From: Sphingomonas sp.
Lineage (GTDB): Bacteria; Pseudomonadota; Alphaproteobacteria; Sphingomonadales; Sphingomonadaceae
DNA: 15,886 nucleotides
Assembly: GCA_013822915.1 (NCBI GenBank)
Contig: PNLG01000011.1
Span: 1-15,886 of the forward strand
Reading direction: 5' to 3'
Each line of letters begins with the position of its first letter. Within the stretch, counting starts at the first letter, position 1. This document shows positions 1 to 5,777 of this stretch, in pieces. Made by a program: the position numbers and the translations under genes. Below the pieces are notes generated by a model. That model was not told the DNA's origin, did not search any database, and was given only the letters and a program-made list of their open reading frames with translations.

Positions 1-119
1 GATCCCGAAAGCGGTCTTGCGGCTTTGTCTCGCCTCTGAGAAATTCCTGCCATTCTGGAATCGACCCCGTTCCTGCCGTAAGACTCCGTGGTTCTCATCA
101 GACAGCCGCTCTTGCATGA

Positions 120-1544
120 TCATGGTATAGCGAGGTCCACTCCGCGTTCGATGTCGTGCAGCAGGCCGCCGCGGCGGGTGTAGACGAACCACGTCAGCGC
201 GGCGCAGCTGGCGTAGAAGATTAGGAAGCCCCACAGGGCCGCCATCGGCGATCCGGTTGCGGCAATCGCGCTGCCGAAGCTCTTGGGGATGAAGAAGGCG
301 CCGTAAGCCGCAATCGCAGAGGTAAAGCCGACCATCGCCGCCGATTCCTTCTCCGCCTGCTTGAGCGCGGCATCAGGCGCGAGGTCCGGCATCAGGCGCA
401 AAACTTCCTGCCGCATGATGTTCGGGATCATCTGGAAGGTGGAGGCATTGCCCACCCCCGTCATGAAGAACATGAAGATGAACGCGCCCAGGAACCCCCA
501 CCAGCTGGCGGCCTGGATGAAATACATCACCCCCAGCACGCCCAGCATCATCATCACGAACACCCAGAAGGTCAACCGCGCGCCGCCCCACTTGTCCGAC
601 ACCCAGCCCGTGCCCGCCCGACTCAGCGCGCCGACGAGTGGGCCGAGGAACACGAATTGCAGCACGTCCACCTGCGGAAACTGCTGCTTGGCGAGCAGCG
701 GCAGGCCGGCGGAAAGTCCGATGAAGCTGCCGAAGGTGCCGGTGTAAAGCCAGCACATCAGCCAGTTATGTTTGCGCTGGAAGATCACCGCCTGCTCGGC
801 AAAGCTGGCCTTGGCATCGGCAATGTCGTTCATCCCGAACCATGCCAGCAGGCTGCTGGCGATGATGAAGGGCACCCACACGAACCCGGCGTTCTGCAGC
901 CACACCTGGCCGCCATCTGCCGTCTTCTGGCCCGCTCCGCCCAGCGCGCCGAACACGCCTGCGGTGATGATCAGCGGCACCGCGAACTGCATCACCGACA
1001 CGCCCAGATTGCCGAGCCCCGCATTGAGCGCGAGCGCATTGCCCTTTTGCGCCTTGGGGAAGAAGAAGCTGATGTTCGACATCGACGATGCGAAATTGCC
1101 CCCGCCGAACCCGCACAGCAGCGCCAGCACCAGGAAGATGATGTAGGGCGTTTCCGGGCTGCGCACCGCATAGCCGATGCCGAAGGCCGGGATCAGCAGC
1201 GAAGCGGTGGAGAGCGTGGTCCACAGCCGCCCACCGAAAATCGGCACCATGAAGCTGTAGAAAATGCGGAAAGTGGCGCCCGAAAGGCCTGGCAAGGCCG
1301 CCAGCCAGAAAAGCCGATCAGTGCTGTAGGCAAACCCGACCTGCGGCAGTTTGGCCACCACCACTGACCACACCATCCACACAGCAAAGGCGAGCAGCAG
1401 GGCGGGGATCGAGATATACAGATTGCGCCGGGCAATACGTTCGCCCTGCGCCCGCCAGAAGGCGGGGTCTTCGGGATGCCATTGCGTGAGGCAATGTCGA
1501 TTGCTGCTGTGTTTGCCTTGCTGCAAAAGCCTTGCCCCGATCAT
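120..1544 (-). CDS. narK: NarK/NasA-type MFS nitrate/nitrite transporter
   Basis: This 474-residue protein is a twelve-segment inner-membrane carrier of the NarK/NNP branch of the major facilitator superfamily, which moves nitrate and/or nitrite. The nitrate-signature region is clear near residues 140-185 (GFGGGNFASSMSNISFFFP, then KGNALALNAGLGNLGVS). The usual MFS loop motif follows the midpoint (GWVSDKWGG), and a second glycine-rich segment reads TGVGNASTFQMIP. The protein ends without a long tail. It is transcribed away from nasT, and the 98-bp gap between them must hold both promoters. The start is uncertain: the ATG at 1544 has no strong Shine-Dalgarno, and relatives often begin only about ten residues before the motif HPEDPAFW (residues 23-30), so an internal start is possible. 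Family assignment is firm. Whether it prefers nitrate, nitrite or exchange cannot be read from the sequence. Confidence 0.93.
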   Translation of the reverse strand: MIGARLLQQGKHSSNRHCLTQWHPEDPAFWRAQGERIARRNLYISIPALLLAFAVWMVWSVVVAKLPQVGFAYSTDRLFWLAALPGLSGATFRIFYSFMVPIFGGRLWTTLSTASLLIPAFGIGYAVRSPETPYIIFLVLALLCGFGGGNFASSMSNISFFFPKAQKGNALALNAGLGNLGVSVMQFAVPLIITAGVFGALGGAGQKTADGGQVWLQNAGFVWVPFIIASSLLAWFGMNDIADAKASFAEQAVIFQRKHNWLMCWLYTGTFGSFIGLSAGLPLLAKQQFPQVDVLQFVFLGPLVGALSRAGTGWVSDKWGGARLTFWVFVMMMLGVLGVMYFIQAASWWGFLGAFIFMFFMTGVGNASTFQMIPNIMRQEVLRLMPDLAPDAALKQAEKESAAMVGFTSAIAAYGAFFIPKSFGSAIAATGSPMAALWGFLIFYASCAALTWFVYTRRGGLLHDIERGVDLAIP

Positions 1545-1565
1545 GTCTGCTGAAGTCCCGACCGC

Positions 1566-1589
1566 GATGCCTCAGGCGTAACCGGCATC
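1566..1589. promoter_or_regulatory. Inverted repeat in the narK-nasT divergent intergenic region
   Basis: A perfect 6-bp inverted repeat, GATGCC at 1566-1571 and GGCATC at 1584-1589 with a 12-base spacer, lies in the 98-bp gap between the divergent narK and nasT genes. It could be an operator or a stem in either leader RNA. No hexaloop of the ANTAR type was found here on either strand, so narK does not appear to have a NasT-type leader. The functional assignment is weak. Confidence 0.25.
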
Positions 1590-1642
1590 TGACGATCGGC
1601 AAAGCCGCTTGTTTTCGCGGAACCGGGGTGCAATGTGGCCCC

Positions 1643-2221
1643 ATGAAGATCGCCATCGTCGATGAAAGCTCCATGCGCGCTTCGATCATCGAAGAAGGGC
1701 TGGGCCAGCTTGAAAATGCCGAAATCTTCACCCTCACGCAGCGCCACGGACTGCTCGCCGCCATCGAGAAGATCGCGCCGGATGTGGTGCTGATTGACCT
1801 CGGCAACCCGTCACGCGATGTGCTGGAGGAATACTTCGCGGTCAGCCGCGCCTTGTCGCGCCCGATTGCGATGTTTGTGGATGAAAGCGACGATGCATCG
1901 ATCGCGGCTTCGATCGATGCCGGGGTTTCGGCCTATGTCGTCGACGGGCTGGCCAGCCACCGGATCAAGCCGCTGCTGGATCTGTGCATCAAGCGGTTCC
2001 ACGCCTTTGCCCGGCTGCAATCCGATCTGGCCGACGCACAGGGCAAGCTGGCCGAGCGCGATCATATCGACCGTGCCAAACGCATCCTGATGCGCAGCCG
2101 CGGCATCACCGAGCCGGAAGCCTATGCCGAACTGCGGCGCAAGGCGATGTCCTCGAACAAGCGGATCGCCGAAATCGCCGAGGCGGTCGTCACCGCGCAT
2201 GATCTGCTGGGAGGGGACTGA
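1643..2221 (+). CDS. nasT: NasT: ANTAR-domain antitermination regulator
   Basis: This 192-residue protein has a receiver-like domain (residues 1-115; IAIVDES near the start, candidate phospho-acceptor Asp52 in VLIDLGNPSRD). A short helix follows, then a C-terminal ANTAR RNA-binding domain (about 135-187) containing AKRILMRSRGITEPEAYAEL and the helix SSNKRIAEIAEAVV. In known NasT systems, the ANTAR domain binds paired hexaloop hairpins in leader mRNA and prevents terminator formation when nitrate or nitrite releases it from NasS. I chose the ATG at 1643 because the protein then begins exactly at the receiver fold; an upstream in-frame ATG at 1532 would add 37 unrelated residues and overlap narK. 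nasS follows 2 nt downstream. Two matching leader RNAs are found in this window, at about 3513-3618 and 7593-7719. Confidence 0.95.
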   Translation: MKIAIVDESSMRASIIEEGLGQLENAEIFTLTQRHGLLAAIEKIAPDVVLIDLGNPSRDVLEEYFAVSRALSRPIAMFVDESDDASIAASIDAGVSAYVVDGLASHRIKPLLDLCIKRFHAFARLQSDLADAQGKLAERDHIDRAKRILMRSRGITEPEAYAELRRKAMSSNKRIAEIAEAVVTAHDLLGGD

Positions 2222-2223
2222 CC

Positions 2224-3435
2224 ATGGCTGATACGAAGCTGACCATCGGGTTCCTGCCGCTGGTGGATGCCTGCCTGCCGATTCTGGCGCATGAACACGG
2301 CTTTGCCGCTGACGAAGGCGTGGCGCTGACATTTGTGCGCGATGTGAGCTGGGCGACCGTACTCGACCGGCTGCTCTATGGCCACACCGATGGCGCGCAC
2401 ATGATCGCGCCGCTGGCGATTGCGACCACGCTGGGGCTGGGCCGGCCAGCGCAGCCGCTCGCCGCGCCTTTTGTGCTGGGGCTGAATGGCAATGCGATCA
2501 CCTTGAGCAAACCTCTGGCGGCACGGGTGGCGGCACCGGGCGAGTATGGCGATCCCGCAGCGGTTGGCGCGCAGCTGCGCGAAGCAGCAGCGGCGGCGCG
2601 GGCGCAGGGGCGGCGGCTGCGGTTTGGCGTAGTGCACCGCTTCTCCAGCCACAATTACAAGCTGCGCTACTGGCTCTCCGCCTGCGGCATCCGGCCTGAT
2701 CACGATGTCGAGATCGTCACCATCGCCCCGCCATTCGTCCCCGATGCGCTGGCGAGCGGGGAGATTGACGGGTCTTGCGTGGGCGAACCGTGGAGCTCGG
2801 TTTGCGTCGAACGCGATGTCGGGACCATCGTGCTCGCCACCGCGCAGATCTGGCGGCGCGGGGTGGAAAAGGTGCTGGCGGTGCGCGAGCCGGTGTTGGC
2901 CGAAAAGGCCGAAGCCTTTGCTGCGCTGATCCGGGCGATGCGCCGGGCGGGCCGCCACTTCATCGACCCGGCCAATTTTGCCGAGAACGCCCGCATCCTT
3001 GCCTCGGCGCCCTATCTTGATGCTAACCCTGCGCTGGTGCTGCGGGCGATATCGGACCGGCTGGTGCTGGCGCATGATGCTGCGCCGGTGCACTTGCCTG
3101 ATCTGATGTTCCAGCACAGCGAGGCGGCCAATTTTCCGTGGATGAGCCAGGCAGCGTGGCTCTATTCGCAGATGGTGCGCTGGGGGCATACGGCGTTTGA
3201 TTCGGCCGACGCCGCGCGGGCGATGCGGGTGTTCCGGCCCGATGTCTACCGCGCCGCGCTGATCAATACCGGCGATGATCTGCCCAATGCCAGTTCCAAG
3301 GTTGAAGGCAGCGTAACGCAGTTGACGCAGGTCGGCGCGCAGCAAGGCACGCTGACGCTGTCTGCCAACCGCTTTTTCGACGGGCTGACTTTCGATCCCG
3401 ACCAGATCGAGGCCTATCTTGCCGCCTTGCCCTGA
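2224..3435 (+). CDS. nasS: NasS: cytoplasmic nitrate/nitrite sensor (NrtA/CmpA-like)
   Basis: This 403-residue protein belongs to the NrtA/CmpA family of substrate-binding proteins. It starts directly with the binding fold (LTIGFLPLVDACLPILAHEHG, with DGAHMIAPLAIA later) and has no signal peptide. That separates the cytoplasmic sensor NasS from exported transport-binding proteins. No ABC permease or ATPase gene is adjacent, which supports the sensor role. In characterised systems NasS holds NasT inactive and releases it on binding nitrate or nitrite. The start ATG lies 2 nt after the nasT stop and has a strong purine-rich ribosome site (GGGAGGGGAC), so the two are probably translationally coupled at a fixed ratio. 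Other motifs include HRFSSHNYKLRYWL and GSCVGEPWSSVC in the middle, which are typical of this family. Confidence 0.93.
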   Translation: MADTKLTIGFLPLVDACLPILAHEHGFAADEGVALTFVRDVSWATVLDRLLYGHTDGAHMIAPLAIATTLGLGRPAQPLAAPFVLGLNGNAITLSKPLAARVAAPGEYGDPAAVGAQLREAAAAARAQGRRLRFGVVHRFSSHNYKLRYWLSACGIRPDHDVEIVTIAPPFVPDALASGEIDGSCVGEPWSSVCVERDVGTIVLATAQIWRRGVEKVLAVREPVLAEKAEAFAALIRAMRRAGRHFIDPANFAENARILASAPYLDANPALVLRAISDRLVLAHDAAPVHLPDLMFQHSEAANFPWMSQAAWLYSQMVRWGHTAFDSADAARAMRVFRPDVYRAALINTGDDLPNASSKVEGSVTQLTQVGAQQGTLTLSANRFFDGLTFDPDQIEAYLAALP

Positions 3436-3444
3436 CCGGAAAAA

Positions 3445-3460
3445 ATGCTGCGCTGCAAAA
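3445..3460 (+). promoter_or_regulatory. Shared upstream motif, copy 1 (ATGCTGCnnTGCAAAA)
   Basis: The 16-base pattern ATGCTGC-GC-TGCAAAA lies 10 nt after the nasS stop. It recurs, with only the two central bases changed, just after the kinase gene at 7563-7578, in front of the other NasT-type leader. Both copies are followed closely by AAGG. The role is unknown; an activator site is one possibility. It does not match the palindromic NtrC consensus. Confidence 0.35.
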
Positions 3461-3485
3461 TAAGGCTTTACGCGGCGGCACCGGC

Positions 3486-3500
3486 TGGCTTATCTTTTGT
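3486..3500 (+). promoter_or_regulatory. Candidate sigma-54 promoter for the porin operon
   Basis: TGGC at 3486-3489 and TTGT at 3497-3500 match the -24/-12 pattern (TGGCAC-n5-TTGC) with the correct distance between the GG and the -12 G. The last position of the -12 box is T instead of C. A start about 12 nt downstream would fall at about 3512, the base before the first hairpin of the leader RNA (3513). This agrees with nitrogen-controlled (RpoN/NtrC) expression, but the call rests on one imperfect match. Confidence 0.4.
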
Positions 3501-3512
3501 CCCGAAGCTGCT

Positions 3513-3537
3513 GAGCAATCCAGTGCCGGATGTGCTC
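3513..3537 (+). promoter_or_regulatory. NasT (ANTAR) leader hairpin P1 before the porin gene
   Basis: The stem pairs GAGCA-ATCC (3513-3521) with GGAT-g-TGCTC (3528-3537), nine base pairs with one bulged G at 3532. The loop is six bases, AGTGCC (3522-3527), with A at loop position 1 and G at position 4. These are the two loop bases reported as conserved in RNAs bound by ANTAR proteins. It is the first of a pair; the second lies 26 nt downstream. Confidence 0.8.
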
Positions 3538-3563
3538 GCGGGCAGTTATTTCTGAACGATTTA

Positions 3564-3577
3564 CGGCAACGACGCCG
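3564..3577 (+). promoter_or_regulatory. NasT (ANTAR) leader hairpin P2, antiterminator
   Basis: CGGC (3564-3567) pairs with GCCG (3574-3577) around the six-base loop AACGAC, again with A at position 1 and G at position 4. Its 3' arm is also the first four bases of the terminator's 5' arm (GCCGCC, 3574-3579). Hairpin P2 and the terminator therefore cannot form together. This is the arrangement expected for ANTAR antitermination, with NasT binding stabilising P2. Confidence 0.82.
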
Positions 3578-3618
3578 CCCGATCCACACCTGACAAAGGT
3601 GCATCGTGGCGGCTTTTT
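3574..3618 (+). terminator. Intrinsic terminator (attenuator) before the porin operon
   Basis: GCCGCC-CGAT (3574-3583) pairs with ATCG-t-GGCGGC (3603-3613) with one bulged T. An inner stem CACCT/AGGTG (3587-3591 and 3597-3601) closes over GACAA. Five T residues follow at 3614-3618, and after GA another five at 3621-3625. It lies about 100 nt upstream of the porin start and after nasS. It overlaps hairpin P2, so it is best read as a conditional attenuator. It may also end nasTS transcription. Confidence 0.85.
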
Positions 3619-3626
3619 GATTTTTG

Positions 3627-3697
3627 GCATCGGCCCCTGTCGATGCTGCATCCGGCGGGCAACGGCGCTCGCCTCTCGTGGCCGGTCAGGCACCGGC
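3627..3697 (+). other. Two further hairpins in the porin 5' UTR
   Basis: Between the attenuator and the porin start are two more short stems. GCATCG/CGATGC (3627-3632 and 3641-3646) has an 8-base loop, and GCCGGT/ACCGGC (3681-3686 and 3692-3697) has a 5-base loop followed by TTTA. Neither loop fits the ANTAR pattern. They may shape or protect the UTR near the ribosome site AGAGAGG. No function is assigned. Confidence 0.3.
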
Positions 3698-3717
3698 TTT
3701 AGCCAGAGAGGTGATCC

Positions 3718-4929
3718 ATGCGCGCATCCCCACACTGCTTGCTTGCCCTGACAGCCGCTTGCTGCAACGCCCCGGCGCTGGCTGCGCCCGGCGATCCGAT
3801 TGCGCTTGCCGATGGCGTGACGCTGGATCCGATCCTTGCGCTGAAGGTGCGTTACGAAACGGTCGAGGAAGACAGGCCGCTGGAACCGGGAGACGCGCTG
3901 ACGGCCCGGGTGCAGGCCGGGTTCGAACTGGCCAGCGGCGCGTTTTCGCTGTTGGTCGAAGGCGAGGCCACGACCGAACTGACCGACAATTTCAACAACA
4001 CCATCCCCGGCAATGGCCGCACCGGCTTTTCAGTGGTGGCTGACCCCGAAAACCTCGAACTCAACCGCGCCCAGATCGCCTGGCGCGATGGCGCGAGCAG
4101 CGTCACGCTGGGCCGCCAGCGGATCATCCTCGATGATGCGCGGTTCGTCGGCAATGTGGTGTGGCGGCAGAATGAACAGACCTATGATGCGGTGCGCGGG
4201 CAGACCGCGATCGGCCCGGTCCGGCTCGATGCAACTTATGCCAGCGCAGTGCAGACCGTGTTTGGCGCGGATAGCCCCAATTTCCGGTTCAGCGGCGATC
4301 TTGTGTTCCTCAATGCCGGGGTGAAGCTGCCCCAGGGCGAGGTGACGGGCTTTGCCTATCTGCTCGATTTCGACACGCGGCTGAACGCATCGAGCAACAC
4401 TTTCGGCGCGAAGGCCGCCTTCAGGCTGCCGGTTGGCCCGGTGACACTGAGTGCCAAGGCGACGCTGGCGACCCAGTCCGACACCAGCGGCAATCCGGTC
4501 GCCTATACTGCCCGCTATCTGCAAGGCGAAGTGGGCGCGTCATGGGCCGGTTTTACGCTCGGGGCAGGCGTCGAACAGCTCGGCAGCGATGGCGGGCGCG
4601 CCGGGTTTCAGACGCCGCTGGCGACGCTGTTCGCCTTCAATGGCTGGGCCGATCTGTTCCTGCGCACGCCCGATGCGGGTCTGACCGACACTTTCGCCCG
4701 CGCCGGCAAGAAATTTGCGGTGAAGGGCCTCGGCACAGTCGATCTGCTCGCGGTCTATCACCGTTTCGACAGCGATTTCGGCAGCCAGCATTATGGCGAC
4801 GAGATCGATCTGTCCGCCGGCCTTGCCGTGGGCCGCGCATCCTTTCTTGCCCGCTTTGCCAGCTACCGGGCCGATGGCTTTGCCGTCGATACCCGCAAAT
4901 TCTGGCTCCAGACCGAAATCGCATTCTGA
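3718..4929 (+). CDS. Outer-membrane porin, alginate-export-like family
   Basis: This 403-residue protein has an N-terminal signal peptide (about residues 1-23, ending at ALA-APGD). A long series of alternating amphipathic strands follows, and the protein ends in phenylalanine (LQTEIAF), the usual outer-membrane beta-barrel end signal. The content resembles proteins annotated as the alginate export family (VTLGRQRIILDDARFVGNVVWRQ near residues 125-147). No alginate genes are nearby. Its place ahead of the nitrite channel and behind a NasT-controlled attenuator suggests it lets nitrate or nitrite through the outer membrane; that substrate is inferred from context only. The ribosome site AGAGAGG lies 7 nt before the ATG, and the next gene starts 17 nt after the stop. 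Confidence 0.85.
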   Translation: MRASPHCLLALTAACCNAPALAAPGDPIALADGVTLDPILALKVRYETVEEDRPLEPGDALTARVQAGFELASGAFSLLVEGEATTELTDNFNNTIPGNGRTGFSVVADPENLELNRAQIAWRDGASSVTLGRQRIILDDARFVGNVVWRQNEQTYDAVRGQTAIGPVRLDATYASAVQTVFGADSPNFRFSGDLVFLNAGVKLPQGEVTGFAYLLDFDTRLNASSNTFGAKAAFRLPVGPVTLSAKATLATQSDTSGNPVAYTARYLQGEVGASWAGFTLGAGVEQLGSDGGRAGFQTPLATLFAFNGWADLFLRTPDAGLTDTFARAGKKFAVKGLGTVDLLAVYHRFDSDFGSQHYGDEIDLSAGLAVGRASFLARFASYRADGFAVDTRKFWLQTEIAF

Positions 4930-4946
4930 CCTCAAGGAGACGCTTA

Positions 4947-5777
4947 ATGGCCTATCTTGCCCCAAGTGAATTCGTGCCCAAGCTGATTGAAGCGGGCGAA
5001 TCCAAGATCATGATGTCGACCAAGGACACGCTGATCCGCGCCTTCATGGCAGGCGCAATCCTGGCGCTGGCGGCGGCATTTGCCGTGACGATCAATGTCC
5101 AGACCGGCCAGCCGCTGGCGGGCGCGGTGCTGTTTCCGGTGGGGTTCTGCCTGCTGTATCTGCTCGGCTATGACCTGCTCACCGGCGTGTTTGTGCTCGC
5201 TCCGCTGGCGGTGTGGGCCAAACGCCCGGGCTGCACCTGGGGCGGGGTGCTGCGCAATTGGGGGCTGGTGTTCGTCGGCAATTTTGCCGGTGCGCTGACC
5301 ACCGCAGTGATGATGGCGATTTACTGGACCTATGGGTTTGCCGCAGAGGTTGATCCGGTTGGCCAGGCGATGGCGATCACCGGTGAAAAGCGCACCCTTG
5401 GCTATGCCGCATATGGCGCGGCCGGGTGGCTGACGATCTTTGTGCGCGCGGTGATGTGCAACTGGATGGTATCGACCGGCGTGGTCGGCGCCAGCATGTC
5501 AAGCACGGTCAGCGGCAAGGTGATTGCGATGTGGATGCCGATCATGCTGTTCTTCTACATGGTGTTCGAACATTCGATCGTGAACATGTTCCTGTTCCCC
5601 ACCGGCCTGATGCTGGGCGCCAAGTTCACGATTGCCGATTACTTGCTGTGGAATGAGCTGCCGGTGGTGCTGGGCAATCTGGTCGGCGGGCTGACGTTCA
5701 CCGGGCTGATGCTCTATTCGACCCACTACCGCACCTCGCCCAAGCGCAACGCGGCGGAACTGAAAATTGCCGCCTGA
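4947..5777 (+). CDS. nirC: Formate/nitrite transporter (FNT) family channel, NirC-like
   Basis: This 276-residue inner-membrane protein of the FNT family (FocA/NirC) has about six membrane segments. The channel-core segment FEHSIVNMFLFPTG carries the family's conserved pore histidine, and the matching region CNWMVSTGVVGASM lies before it. The N-terminal SEFVPKLIEAGESK helix is also typical. Position in a nitrite reductase cluster favours nitrite rather than formate. The ATG at 4947 is chosen because AAGGAGA lies 6 nt upstream and the protein then has normal family length; the frame is open further upstream but only inside the porin gene. The next gene's frame opens before this one's stop codon, so translation of the two may be coupled. 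Confidence 0.93.
   Translation: MAYLAPSEFVPKLIEAGESKIMMSTKDTLIRAFMAGAILALAAAFAVTINVQTGQPLAGAVLFPVGFCLLYLLGYDLLTGVFVLAPLAVWAKRPGCTWGGVLRNWGLVFVGNFAGALTTAVMMAIYWTYGFAAEVDPVGQAMAITGEKRTLGYAAYGAAGWLTIFVRAVMCNWMVSTGVVGASMSSTVSGKVIAMWMPIMLFFYMVFEHSIVNMFLFPTGLMLGAKFTIADYLLWNELPVVLGNLVGGLTFTGLMLYSTHYRTSPKRNAAELKIAA

Noticed and set aside
1..12. GATCCCGAAAGC at the window start is repeated at 15089-15100, possibly an attachment-site pair for the recombinase.
   Set aside because: The match does not extend beyond 12 bases, and several 12-base repeats are expected by chance in a window of this size.
657..1367. A 236-codon plus-strand frame opposite narK.
   Set aside because: It is antisense to a clear transporter gene and is made of low-complexity Gln/Glu/His/Arg-rich sequence.
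1545..1642. A possible NasT-type leader in front of narK on the minus strand.
   Set aside because: No stem with a six-base A1/G4 loop and no terminator could be found in the gap.
3530..3751. A 73-codon plus-strand frame running through the porin leader and into the porin start.
   Set aside because: It has no ribosome site, runs through the hairpins and terminator, and encodes no recognisable motif; the RNA structures explain the region better.
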